From Carposina sasakii (taxonomy: Eukaryota; Arthropoda; Insecta; Lepidoptera; Carposinidae), in assembly GCA_014607495.2 (NCBI GenBank), contig CP053152.1:372001-436000 (forward strand): DNA of 64,000 nt, given 5' to 3'. Positions 9,745-21,100 of the stretch are shown here, in pieces. The stretch's first letter is position 1. The number at the start of each line of letters is the position of its first letter. Made by a program: the position numbers and the translations under genes. A model generated the notes under the pieces. It saw nothing but the letters and a program-made list of their open reading frames with translations. It was not told the origin of the DNA and did not search any database.

Positions 9745-10030
9745 GATAGATAATGGACACAAAAAGTGCGGTTATTTATTTATCTCTATTAAGAACGGTG
9801 TAATAGACGGTCGCGTTGCATTATCCAACATTAGTATTCATAATTGCCGGCCTGTAACGAAGCTGTCGTACATCGACTTATTTACATTTAAACCGCTCCA
9901 ACTCGACGCCAGTTTTTACTTTAATTAAACTGCCGGAGGTCCGTGCTCAGTGCCGTCGAATACAATCTTAGTAATTGTTCTGTAGGTACTACAATAATTC
10001 TGTGCAATTTATATTACACTGTATAGTTAT
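9745..10030. other. Apparently unique, mixed-composition island
   Basis: Includes gtaatagacggtcgcgttgc, aaccgctccaactcgacgcc and aaactgccggaggtccgtgc. None of this recurs elsewhere in the window. It has no open frame of note and could be a conserved non-coding or regulatory segment. Confidence 0.3.
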
Positions 10031-10037
10031 TTACATA

Positions 10038-10205
10038 CATACATACATATAATCACGCCTTTATCCTTTACGGGGTAGGCAGAGCACCAAGGGCCGATAG
10101 AACCACATGGTGCCACTGCTGATCAATTTTGAGGGTATAGTTGAGATGTACAAGTTCGGTTAGTAGTGACAGGTGGTCAGCCCATCACCTACAAAACACC
10201 AAGAC
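10038..10205 (+). mobile_element. SINE-C copy, 3'-truncated
   Basis: Preceded by (taca)n. Contains atcacgcctttatccttt, gccgatagaaccacatggtg, atagttgagatgtacaagtt and agtagtgacaggtggtcagc. It ends after ccaagaccctcttg and lacks the later part seen at 30805-31025. Confidence 0.65.
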
Positions 10206-10254
10206 CCTCTTGTATAGTTATTATTAGTTATTTACTATCTTAATAAACATACCT

Positions 10255-10475
10255 GTGCTGATGCGGAGCTTGACTACAATACATCAGCTGCATCTTCTTC
10301 CGTGTATGTCGTAGGGATCGATTAAGGAATTTAAGGGCATTCTCTTTACCCATACGCTAACAACTTGTCCCTGAGTTATATATCTGACCCTGCTGTGCTG
10401 GGCATGGCTGTAGGATGTCATTTGTCCTGCAGTTTGGTTGTCATACTTTTGGAGGCACAGCCGTGTGAATTATAC
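10255..10475 (+). repeat. Dispersed repeat R-J
   Basis: Landmarks are aatacatcagctgcatcttc, aacaacttgtccctgag, gctgtgctgggcatggctgt and cacagccgtgtgaat. Copies lie at 11588, 17200 and 31290, with fragments at 3282, 9630 and 43695. Non-coding. Confidence 0.6.
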
Positions 10476-10890
10476 ATAAAAATACCATATTATGTGGTTA
10501 CACGCGGCGTTCACGTTCGCTACATTAGGTGAGGCAAGACTTGGAATTATGGTCCTTTAATATGTATTTGCTATGCCTGCCTGTAGTCTTATACTCTACA
10601 TGGCACTTATATAGTATTTAAAACACACCAATTAATTATAATAAGTTCATAAAAAGCAAATTGAAATGCATTTTCTAAAGTACTTATTTACTGTTAGAAA
10701 CATCAAGAAGTCTAACGTTTTTTTTTTACACCTTGTTGGTATTTAATTAAACCCAAGCAGAGGTTTTAATCAAGGCCTTTATTATCTTCGCTACTCTTTG
10801 AATGTTGGTTCAAACTTGGACCAAAATAATTTAAAGGACCGTTACATCTAAATAAACACAAGCATTGTTACAAATACAGGAAGGGTAGAA
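10476..10890. other. Unassigned AT-rich DNA
   Basis: No gene or repeat family recognised. Confidence 0.35.
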
Positions 10891-10894
10891 ATGA

Positions 10895-10965
10895 CTATCA
10901 TCATCATTTTAGCCTTGAGAACTGCTGAACATAGGCCTCCCCCAACAACCTCCATTCCGATCGTA
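10895..10965 (-). pseudogene. LINE 3'-tail fragment, second type
   Basis: On the minus strand it reads ggaatggaggttgttggggg then aggcctatgttcagcagttc. This encodes a C-terminus like the A-Y-V-Q-Q-W type but from a different family. A matching copy is at 39875-39962. Confidence 0.5.
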
Positions 10966-10969
10966 AGCA

Positions 10970-11584
10970 GCGCTGGTTTCTTTTATTTGACCTTGCCCAT
11001 AGTAACTGAAATAATTTGCCTAGGGCTTAACACATACATTTTTGATTTTGCTGATTTTTAATTGTTTAAGTATAGATAATAAAATCCTTAATTGGCTTCA
11101 TTTTATGTTAATTTTTAATGTTTAACTGTAAGAATAGCTGTGGATTTTTGTTGAATAAATAAAATAAGAATAAAATAATTTAATCCCTTCCACTACCCTT
11201 ATGCAATAATAAGCAGCTGAAAAGTAAAGACGTCACTGTACTTATTTCTATGTGAACCTTTTAATTGTTAAAAACAGCATTAGTTTATTATATAGTTTAC
11301 ATTTTAGGGTTGATTTAATTAAGTACATATTATAATGATTTTCAAGCTAATCACGGAAAAACTAACAAAAGCCTTTTCGGTTCACTAACAGAAGATTCCA
11401 TTGAGTGTAATTAGTACAAAGTTAGGCAAAAGGAGTCTGAACTAGTGCACTTTCTTGTAGGAATAATTATCTATACTTACTTAGGTACTTCTGTGAATAA
11501 AGTTGAACGTTCCGGGAATATTTAATTTCCTCGTCTCCATTTGTTCTTAGTTACCAATTATTTGATACTAAAATAGACGCAAAA
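10970..11584. other. Unassigned AT-rich DNA
   Basis: No gene, tRNA or clear repeat was found. Confidence 0.4.
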
Positions 11585-11587
11585 GTG

Positions 11588-11790
11588 CTATGCGGGGCTC
11601 CACTGGAATACATCAGCTGCATAGTAAGAGTCGACTAAGGAACTTGCGCATTATCACAAGCGATTAGCTAGCAACTTATGGTTAATCATTTACATCGGTT
11701 CCAGTATTGATGAACGTGACTGTAAGATCTACCTTATGATTCTGGGTACCCTATATCGGAAACACAGCCGTGTGCATGTAATAGGTACTT
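11588..11790 (+). repeat. Dispersed repeat R-J
   Basis: Shares gaatacatcagctgcata, agagtcgactaaggaact and cacagccgtgtgcat with 10255-10475 and 17200-17365. Confidence 0.6.
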
Positions 11791-11794
11791 TAAG

Positions 11795-12785
11795 GTACTT
11801 TAGGTTCGTCTACAAAGATAATTTTGTCAAAAGCTTTCAGAAACTAGCCGAGTTTTAGAAATCGGTCTAAAGTGGTAGTCTCAAGTAACTTGAAAATAAA
11901 TAAATAAGAGTGCAATTAAAACTTGTAATTGAAAACTTTGACTAAACAGACTGTAGCTGAGGTTTTTGTAAATGTTATTCTAGTTTTGAAACTCGTCTTC
12001 ACTGCATTTGTTTAAGTTAATTACATTGAATCTTTGATACCATACTTAAGTATGATTCATGCATACTCACCGACTGACCGACAGATCAACACACAGCCTT
12101 ATACCGTTTAATCTTAGAGACCTGAAGCTTAGAGGGTGTGTTCTTTTGCTTTGAAAATATTGTAAATGTTTCTTTCAACACGCCATTACAGTCAGAAAGT
12201 TGTGCGTTAACAAATTACGAGTACCTAAGTATCTAAAATGAGAGGAGCACCTGAACCATTAAAAATATTAAAAATATTTAGGGTATGTATAGGTAATTGG
12301 AAAAAGATTAAATTGTACAAAGTATAATATTTATTTGAATTTAAACAGTTGGATAGATGATAACATAATTACATTACCTATATATTAAATAAGCAAATAT
12401 ACTTGTGACCAAATATTTATATTAGACCTTCTTATCACCCAGGCATTTTATAATTAACTTACCTATAAATCCATACTAATAAAGTTCGCCGATTCATTTA
12501 AAAACTCACTGTTATATAACAAATTGTGTTTATATAACAACAATACTTTTCAAAGGAATTTATATTAAAGATTATGCAAATATTAGTCGCGTTTTCTATC
12601 AGTAAAGGAAATGAGATTTCAAATGGAAAATAACTACTAAAGTTCCAGGAATTAAAATGAAATTAAAAAATCTTGTCTAAGTATTATTATTAGCTACAAA
12701 AACTTGCACAGATTCCAGTAGGTATACCTATTATACAATAACAATACCATAACAATATATACTATAACAATATATTGTTATGATC
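11795..12785. other. Unassigned AT-rich DNA
   Basis: No gene. A small AT palindrome (ataacaatatat and atatattgttat) lies near 12750-12782. Confidence 0.4.
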
Positions 12786-12790
12786 GGTCC

Positions 12791-12975
12791 TTGTTACCTA
12801 ACTAAAAAAGCAATGCGATAGCAAACAATATTAGCTGATTGCTTGTAAAATTCGTATTACGTACGAGTAATAGCAGCCCTAAAGGAATTTGACATTTCAA
12901 TGCGAATATTGTATAATTTTCGCTGTCACATTGCTACAATTGTTGCTCCTGCTTTGCTTTTGCGTATTCAGCATA
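12791..12975 (-). mobile_element. MITE M, third copy, degraded
   Basis: Aligned in reverse, it follows M1 (45599-45785) throughout: tacctaacta, agcaatgcgatagc, gctgattgcttgtaaaattc, gtattacgta, ggaatttgacatttcaa, cgaatattgta, ttttcgctgtc and tgcttttgcgta. The terminal CCCCC/GGGGG runs have been lost, so target duplications cannot be seen. Confidence 0.6.
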
Positions 12976-14325
12976 TGAGGAGGCCTAAGCAGTGAACTTC
13001 TAATGACTGTAATAACGATTACATAATGTATCTCCTTTGAAAATTAAGAACAAATCACTAAGCAATTAACCATAATTCATAATATAAAAAAATAATGAAT
13101 CTCAGGAAAGGCAGGTGTTCAATTCCCTAGAGAATATTAGACATAAATCATTTAAATTAATCGATTCCCCAAACAAACTCATTATTTATTCGACATCGAA
13201 AACAATTCGTCGATAAGTGACGTCACGTTCGCATAAAATTTCCGACCAATCAACGGGAACGATCGGTAAAAAATAGATTGTTGTGATTCGACCCACGTAT
13301 GGGTTTATGAGCGTGCTTCGGCCCACGGTTATGGGCGATAAACCGGAAAAGGGACAATAACAGCTTATTTCTATGAAGATATGGCTTGTACGGCGTATTG
13401 TCATCGGTTTCATAGCCTTTTAGGCGCTGCTGAGCTGTATACACACATTGCCTCATCTAAGTCTCTTAACGCGGCGCTAGTTTCCTCGTAATTGCACCAT
13501 CGTCTCACCATATTTTAATTAGTTTCGTTGTTATCTGTGGGACGTGGTAATTGAAACGGGCTGTATCAGCGTTAGTCACTTTGAAAAGCGGAGATATATG
13601 GGCAATCGTAAATCTGCCTAAAATAACAATGTCGGGAAATAAATAAGTGACGCTGCGAGATTACGGAGGTAAGTATGCTGATACAGTTACCAGAGATGTC
13701 AAGATTTTGTGGTATTCTAGAAATATGGTAGGTAATTTATTTAATACGTATAAACCTACATACATGTCACTGATCACTAAAATAAGGTGGCCTAAACTGC
13801 AGTCTGTTGCAGGCAACATATAAAATTTACATTTAAAAACTTAATGTTCCTTTTTTAACTGCGCCTTCTAAGTCGGTCCAAGCTTAGCTTCGTACAAGGA
13901 CACATTACGTCACAGGCTATAATTTCTGTATTTTCCTATATTTCTATTAGTTGTGTGTACACAATACAAGTGAAGTTTATATATTATGTTTTTCTTGACT
14001 TTTTTATATTATACCAGGCGCGCCCTATTCAATATAAAATACAATCCACTAAATCGACATCTTGCTGAGACAGTCCACCATAAAACAAACAGGCTGTCCC
14101 ACACACAGTCATTTTTGTCAAATAAATACCTACAGGGACATATTTTACAGTAAACTAACTATAGAGTAATTAATTAATTAGCTTGGCTTATTTGTTAATG
14201 GCTTAATTGTTTTACTTATTCTATTCACTTAGGCCCGTGTTCATCAACGTTCGATTAATGTGATCGCTCGGTTAGCAGATTTTAAAGGTGTTTTATGACC
14301 ACTAATGTATAAGATTATTACCATT
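12976..14325. other. Unassigned region with a unique, less AT-rich core
   Basis: The core 13180-13600 is compositionally mixed (gataagtgacgtcacgttcg, cgacccacgtatgggtttat, ggcccacggttatgggcga) and does not recur elsewhere in the window. It has only short overlapping frames. It might be a conserved non-coding or regulatory segment. The flanks 12976-13180 and 13600-14325 are AT-rich and unassigned. Confidence 0.3.
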
Positions 14326-14327
14326 AA

Positions 14328-14446
14328 GGTTCGAGCAGAGGATGCGTGTGCGTGCACGTAAATATAAATGGAACTGTATAAGACAGGCTACACCACTCGA
14401 CGTCTACGCTTACGTCTACGCATACGCACCCGGTGTGCTCGGGGCT
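14328..14446. mobile_element. MITE Q, short copy, TTAA-flanked
   Basis: Runs from ggttcgagcagaggatgcgt to acgcacccggtgtgctcggg with TTAA at both sides (14324-14327 and 14447-14450). The larger relative is 43355-43572. TTAA duplications are characteristic of piggyBac transposons, so a piggyBac-type MITE is likely. Confidence 0.7.
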
Positions 14447-14494
14447 TTAAACATATGTAAAATTATTAATTATTAACTAATAATAAATATTTTA

Positions 14495-14649
14495 GCCGCG
14501 TGGTGCCGGCAGAGTAGAGTTTGTACCACCCCTGCCTACCCGTGGGTATTGTACGAGGCGATTAAGGGTTTCCGGGAGGTGGGCAGCAGCGCCTCCCGTA
14601 CTGACAACATAGTCCGAAAATCACACCGCGGTCACCAACCCGCCTGCCC
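14495..14649 (+). mobile_element. SINE-Z, 5' part
   Basis: Reads cgcgtggtgccggcagagta, gtacgaggcgattaagggtt, tccgggaggtgggcagcagc and gacaacatagtccgaaaatc, then stops at cacccaacccgcctgccca-like sequence. It lacks the LINE-like tail present in 15928-16183. Confidence 0.6.
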
Positions 14650-14977
14650 ATGTAACAACATTAGTCGATAAGGTCGCATTTTTAATATACCTATTCTCTA
14701 TAGGACTCAAACAACAACAATAGTTTTATGTTTGAAACAATCAAATTTTTATTCAAAATAATCTCAATTAATCAATGCTTACCAATAAATGAAAACCAAT
14801 CTTTGTACTTCAAGCAAAAACTCTGGTTAAACTCACACATGAACAGTATGATCATGACGAACATTACAACCACTATAAACAACTCCAGAACTGTGTAAAC
14901 TGAAAAGAGCAGACATCCTGAAGCCGTTGGTACACCCGACCTGAAAATATACAAACATACCCTTTTGACGACCGATT

Positions 14978-15225
14978 GGTGTACCTAGTTGGTAGTGGCC
15001 ATGGAGAAGGGTAGTGACCCTGCCTGCGACGCCATAGGTCCTGGTTTCGAATCCCGGTAGATGCAATCATTGATATGATGAATATCGATGTTTGTTTCCG
15101 AGTCATGGATGTTTCTATAAGTACTTATCTATGTATTTATATACCGTTGCTTAGTACCCACGACACAAGACCTTAGGGATCTCAGTGTGGAACTAGGTCA
15201 ATGTGTTGTGAAGTGTGTAAATATT
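14978..15225 (+). mobile_element. SINE-A copy with tRNA-like head
   Basis: The head has ttggtgtacctagttggtag (A-box region) and a good B box, ggtttcgaatcccgg. The body contains ttgatatgatgaatatcgat, gtttccgagtcatggatgtt, taccgttgcttagtacccac, acacaagaccttagggatct and aggtcaatgtg. About 250 bp. No TSD resolved. Confidence 0.75.
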
Positions 15226-15925
15226 AATGAATATATAAAATATATGAATATATATAGAAAACTTAAAAACTCCAATTTATATACATTTGTTTTTGCATGG
15301 TGACACCTCATTATGTCGTCGTTTTAAATCTGAAATCTGAAACAAAGATATATTTATTCATGACATTCAATTTACACTCAAGTTGGCCTCTGTTTATTTA
15401 TTTATTATTTAATATCGCCTAACAAGAATAAATTGGAATAATATTGAAATTCAATCGGTAACCATTAGTCATGAAATATGACCGATAAACTTTTCTTATC
15501 TGAAAAACGCTGAAAGCTTCATGACCCAGGGTCAAAACGAAAGCATTCTGCCCCAATAATAGTAAATAGGAGGTAGCTTTTTTCAGGAGGTGTTAGGTAT
15601 TTGTTTGAAGTAATATCTCATTCAATGTACCTTTATATGTTCTACATAATCTAATAAATAATATAACATATATTCATATTTCAGTGGAAATGCGTAACTA
15701 TATTACTGAAAAATATAACTTCAAAAATAATTATAAAAACTGTATTGAATAATTGAGGAAAATTATCAAAAATCAAAAACTTGTGACATTATATCTTTTA
15801 TTTATTTATTTGTAAGGGATGGCAAATGAATTATGTCCATGTGCACAGCACGGTGTTTAGTATATTAAATGTTTTTCTGATAATGAATAATTAATGGATA
15901 TACTTATCTACTGATATTGATTGTA
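15226..15925. other. Unassigned AT-rich DNA
   Basis: No gene, tRNA-like sequence or inverted repeat recognised. Confidence 0.4.
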
Positions 15926-15927
15926 TC

Positions 15928-16183
15928 ATCATCAGCCTATTGCAGTCCACTGCTGGACGTAGACCTCCCCCAGGGCACGCCACAAGACTGTCATGGGGGG
16001 TATTTGCCCATAGTCACCACGTTGGACAGGCGGGTTGGTGACCGCAGTTTGTATTTTGGACTATGTTGTTAACACGGAAGGCGCTGCTGCCTACCTCCCG
16101 GAAACCCTTAATCGCCTCGTACGATACTCACGGCCAGACATGGGGTGGTACGAATTCTACTCTGCCGGTACCACGCGGCCATG
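15928..16183 (-). mobile_element. SINE-Z, full-length-looking copy
   Basis: On the minus strand, from ccgcgtggtaccggcagagt through gaggcgattaagggtttccg, caccaacccgcctgtccaac and gtggcgtgccctgggggag, to the LINE-like end tccagcagtggactgcaata followed by a (gat)n tail. This copy joins the 14495-type 5' part to the 7617-type 3' part, so both are one family of about 256 bp. Confidence 0.65.
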
Positions 16184-16189
16184 ATAATG

Positions 16190-16984
16190 ATTGTATATAC
16201 ATGCATATAGCACATAGGTACACATGGCTTTGTTCTCGAAATATAGTAGCTAGAATAGTAGGATCATAAACGAGATCCAAGATCTCTTTTAGCATAGCGA
16301 ACACAGATGTAAAGTGACAAGTGAGCCCGATAAACGTGCCTTTGGGATCTCCCATGCAATCCTGCCAGTTCTGGCTACCCCATTACGGGAACATCTAAAT
16401 ACTTGGCATTTATTATCCGGCCGTCTGCCTGACATCAACCCTTCTTGCGTGATATGAATTCAACGGTAAGGTCAGCATAATTAAAGGCAGATTAAACATA
16501 ATTTGCATATATGTTAAAATATTAAGCCTAATATATACATGCGTCCGTCGTTCGCCTTGAACTTGAAGATGGCTGAACCGATATTGATGAAATTTTTGTG
16601 TGCGTGAGTATGGTTAAAGTTCAAATGTTTACTTACTCAGTCGTACATAGTAGCTGCGACCAGGCCAAGCCTTGACGGTTCCTAGTTGGTATGTACAAAA
16701 TATATTTCTATTCCAATAAAAAAATACAATTATATTGTACATAAATCGTAGCTATCTCCCTTGTGTCACGTCAATCGAGTTGTTCTCGTTAGTTTTCCAC
16801 AAACCGATTCACTCGTTTTTATCCGCAATCAGAACGGACAAGCGTTTTAATTGAGCACAGAGCAAATTGATACGAATAGATATACAGGCGCTTGTTTCAA
16901 TAAAAATTATGGGAAAAATGTTATATCGACTAACATTTAAACGTAAACCGGAACAGTATAAATGTTATATTAATATAAATATAA
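16190..16984. other. Mostly unassigned DNA
   Basis: A short stretch near 16545-16610 (gtccgtcgttcgccttgaac, gatattgatgaaatttttgt) resembles the start of R-I-type repeats. Nothing else recognised. Confidence 0.35.
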
Positions 16985-17175
16985 CATAGTATAAAACAAA
17001 GTTGCTTTCCGCTCTCTGTCCGTCCCTATGTATGCTTAAATCTTTTAAACTACGCAACGGATTTCAATGTGGTTTTTTAAATAAATAGAATGATTCAAGA
17101 GGAAGGTTTAAGGTATATTTAATGTATCAGCATTGCACCGCGTGCTCTTGCGTGCGAAGCCGGGGCGGGTCGCAA
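16985..17175 (-). repeat. Dispersed repeat R-B, reversed copy
   Basis: Landmarks are ataaaacaaagttgctttcc, ctctgtccgtccctatgtat, aaactacgcaacggatttca, gattcaagaggaaggttta, atcagcattgcacc and gcgaagccggggcgggtcgc. Plus-oriented copies are at 25290, 26528 and 60750. Non-coding. Confidence 0.6.
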
Positions 17176-17199
17176 GTGTCTACTATATCATGCGCCGAT

Positions 17200-17365
17200 G
17201 TATCCAGGGTTTGACTTGAATACATCAGCTGCATCTCGTTCCGTACATGTCTTAAGAGTCGACTAAAGAAAACTCAGGGGCGTTCTTTCAGGAGATGACC
17301 ACCATCTTATGCTAGATTTTTTACATATAGCCCCGTTGTGCTCGTGGTAACATCACAGTCTAACA
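17200..17365 (+). repeat. Dispersed repeat R-J
   Basis: Reads tgaatacatcagctgcatct, ttaagagtcgactaaagaa, ctcaggggcgttctttcagg and agccccgttgtgctcgtgg. Same family as 10255 and 31290. Confidence 0.6.
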
Positions 17366-17423
17366 GCCGATTTCATTAACTAATCTTGAGAGATTTTTTG
17401 CATATTTCAGATCAAATGTTACA

Positions 17424-17532
17424 TGGAAAGACGTCAATAAAACAACAGGGCTGGGAACTGACTGACGTTTATTTGACAGCTCATCTGCTAGCCAGTATAT
17501 AGAACTAAAACCTTTTTACAGGAAACCTTACA
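17424..17532 (-). repeat. 3' LTR of the mag-like element
   Basis: 109 bp, identical base for base to 21778-21886. On the minus strand it begins TGTAAGGTTTCC and ends GTCTTTCCA. It includes AATAAA (17468-17473 on the complement), a likely polyadenylation signal, and ctatatac as a possible TATA element. Confidence 0.9.
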
Positions 17533-17545
17533 TATGCCCCCTTTT
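17533..17545 (-). other. Polypurine tract
   Basis: On the minus strand AAAAGGGGGCATA lies immediately upstream of the 3' LTR start TGTAAGG. This is the usual plus-strand primer position. Confidence 0.8.
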
Positions 17546-17649
17546 AAACTTGGGAGCGCTATTTAGTACACAAGTAATTATAACAGAAGAAATTATAACA
17601 ATAATACTAAAAATTAAATCATAAACTATAAGGTAAAACTACTTCATAT

Positions 17650-18106
17650 TTAATCCGACAATGGCAACGCATCCATCCTCTCTTTTCGCTCAGCTCTATT
17701 TTGAGCTCTAATTGCTCTAGCCGTCATCGGTAGCGAAGAGCTGACTGTTTCAGACACTTGTATAGTTTTCACATTACCAGAAGCGAATTTAGCATTATCT
17801 TTAAGCAGAGAGGGTTGATCCGTTGTATCATGCCACACGTCTTGCTCACTTCCGACATCACAAACCACACCATGCTCGACTGGGATCGGATCGTTACTAA
17901 TACGCGACGTTGAGTATCTTTTCTTATCTATAGCAATAATTTGATCCTGATGCCTACGCGTTTCCATACCTGAACCGATATCAACTCTGTACGAAACTGG
18001 TCCAGTCTGCGCAACAACATGACCTTCCGACCATTTAATTCCCCGCGTAGCATAATCTCGAGCTAAAACAGTATCTCCTACATTAATATCCCTGTGCTGC
18101 CCCCTT
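17650..18106 (-). pseudogene. Integrase C-terminal part of pol, out of frame
   Basis: After the main frame stops, a second frame stays open from about 18106 to a stop at 17650. It contains NVGDTVLARDYATRG and GPVSYRVDIG, the latter matching the GPY/F module that ends many Ty3/gypsy integrases, followed by a basic, polar tail. A run of five G at the crossover (about 18100-18106) differs from the expected length by one base. This is one copy-specific lesion or a sequencing error; a programmed frameshift is less likely at this position. Confidence 0.75.
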
Positions 18107-21100
18107 TGTAAGCTTTTTGTCCCTCTTGAGCTTCACGGACCACAGCCCCGACGTCGGGCCACAGGGCGTCGAGACGTCCGCGCAACTTACGTCCTAGCAG
18201 CAGAGTTGCGGGTGACACGCCTGTTGTAGCATGTTGACAATTTCGGTATTGAAACAAAAATTTGTTTAACGCGGTTGTTACATCTACACTTTCGATAATA
18301 GCTTTTTTAATAGTCTTTTTTAATGTTTTTACGGCGTTTTCCGCTTCACCGTTTCCCTGAGGTCGGTATGGTGCGGATGTGATATGTTTAATGCAATTCT
18401 TTCTACAATAATTTTTAAACTCATCTGAGAAAAATGGAGGTCCGTTGTCTGTTACTAACTGCATGGGTAAACCAAACCGCGCGAATATTGACCTCAAAAC
18501 ATTTATCGTAGCTGTGGCGGTCGTAGTAGTCATTTGTACTACTTCGATCCATTTCGAATGAGCGTCCACTAAGACTATGAACTTTTTTCCGCCACAATCA
18601 AAAAAGTCAGCATGAATTCTCTGCCATGGATATTGTGGGAATTCCCAAGGATGGAGCGGAGCATGAGGTGGTGCATCGCGCACAGCTTGACACGCCTGAC
18701 ACGCGCGACACAACTCCTCAATGTCCCGATCCATGTTGGGCCAGTACACATAATTCCGTGCTATGTTTTTCATTTTATTCATACCTAAATGCCCCTCGTG
18801 CACTTCATTAAGTACGTCCTTTCGTAGTGGTAAAGGTACCACTATTCGGTATTTATACAAAATACAACCGAGATCAACGCTCAAGTCATTTTTACGAGCA
18901 AAGAATGGTTTTTCATCCTCGCAGCTAGTAAAGTTTGGCCAACTATGCACAATATATCCATAAATTTTACTAAGTAACGCATCACGAGCAGTATATTTTG
19001 ATATATCTTTGAAATTTATAGGAAAAGACTCTTCTAAAATATTAATATAACTAATTTTAGTACCATGAGAGCGATCATTGCTCTCAAGAGGGAGGCGTGA
19101 TAATGCATCTGCAGGACCATTATCTTTAGAACGAACATACTCTACAGAAAAATCGTATCCAGTCAGCCGCGTTGCCCAGCGCTGCAACCTGCTGGCCGCC
19201 GTCTGCGGAATACCCCCCTTTTCACCAAAAATGAAAGCCAACGGTTGGTGATCCGTCCGTAACAAAAAACGTCTGCCGAACAAATATTGGTGATGTTTAG
19301 TTATACCAAAATAAATAGCTAAGGCCTCTTTATCTAACTGGCTGTAATTTCTTTCAGCTTGGTTAAGCGTTCTGGAAGCGCAGCTAACTGGACGCTCAGA
19401 TCCGTCTTCATAACGATGCGCTAGCACAGCGCCAATACCGTATGCGCTGCTGTCTACTGACAGCACTAAGGGCCGCCCCTCTTCGTAATGCGCTAGCACC
19501 CTCCCACTCAACAATACATGCTTCGCTTCTACGAATGATTTTTCACACACTGCATTCCATTTCCATTGCACCCCCTTTTTAAGAAGTTCATGAAGTGGAC
19601 TTAGTAAAGTACTTAAGTTAGGGATGAATTTCCCATAATAATTCAATAAACCAAGAAATCCTTTTAATTGTGAAACATCTATAGGACGCGGTGCATCAGA
19701 AATGGCTCTCAGTTTAGCGGGATCTGGGTGTAGACCACTCTTATTAATGATAAACCCTAAATATGTCACACTAGGTTGTAAAAACATACACTTAGACTGC
19801 TTAATCGTTAGTCCCATATCCCGTAGTCTACTCAATACACAACGTAAATTTTTTAAATGATCATTTCGGTCTACGCCGGTGCAACAAATATCGTCCTGAA
19901 AAACGACCGTACTAGGTATACCCCGTAAAGTCTCTTCCATAATTTTCTGAAATTTCTCAGGTATACATGAAAGACCATACGGTAAGCGATGATATACGAA
20001 CGTGCCCATATGAGTAGTAATAGCGGTATATTTTTGTGATTCACTATCTAAAGTAAGTTGTTCGAACGCGTGTTTGAGATCTATTTTCGTATACTCTTGA
20101 CCATTACTTAAGGTAGCAAACAATTCTTCAATCCGCGGAAGTGGGTAAATGTCACGTTTGAGCTTAGGATTGATATTTATTTTATAGTCACCGCAAATTC
20201 GTATATCACCATTACTCTTGACTACGGGAACAATGGGTGTGCCGTACTCGGAGTGGTCCACCCTGCAGATAGTGCCGTCGCGCTGCAGGCGCTCGAGCTC
20301 GCGCTCCACGCGCGCACGCAGCGCCAGCGGCACGGGCCGCGCGCGCACGTACACACCGTCCGAGTCTAACATTTGCAAGCTAATGGTTCTCTTACATGTA
20401 CCTAACTTATCTGTAAACACCTCAGGAAATTCCTTACATAGTTTATTCACAATATCATCGTCATCGATCTGGTTGAAATGAATCTGGTTAATCTCTAGAG
20501 CGCGCATCCAATCTCGACCCAGAAGTGGCCTGCCTCCATTACTAATTACATACAAAAGCTGCTTTTTTGCTGCACAATTTTTAAATCTAATATCTACTAA
20601 AATGTAACCCAGCGGCTGTATGCGCGTCCCAGAATAACAACGCAATATCAAACTATCTTCTACAATCGGTAAATGCGAAAAATAGCGATTGTACATCTGC
20701 TTGTTAATCGCTGATATTCTACTTCCAGTGTCTATTTCGCACGTAAGGTCCTTATTATTGACTTTAATGTCTAAAAAATAAGGTTTATTATCCTGAGAGC
20801 AGACAGCGATACTATTAAACTCGTCATCCGAGGTATCCTCCAAGTAATTCTGTCGCTTACCACCGCCACCGTATTGAACTCGCGACACTGTATCACTTTT
20901 AACTTTATCGCACATCACTTTCAAATGGCCCCGTCGACCACAAGAATCGCAATTATAACCAGAAAACCGACACCGGTCGCTACGATGCGCCTTGCCGCAC
21001 CGCCAACACGAACCCGGCTCCACCGCCGCGCGCGTTCCGCTGCCGCCGGGCCGGGCGCCGCCGTCGCCGTCACGTCGCCCGCCGCTCGCGCGCGCCCCGC

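Noticed and set aside
14772..15106. Several overlapping minus-strand frames
   Set aside because: They cover the SINE-A copy at 14978-15225 and its flank; no protein similarity recognised.
18078..18110. Programmed frameshift in gag-pol
   Set aside because: The shift lies in the integrase C-terminus after all catalytic domains, not between gag and pol, so a mutation or sequencing error in a G run is more likely.
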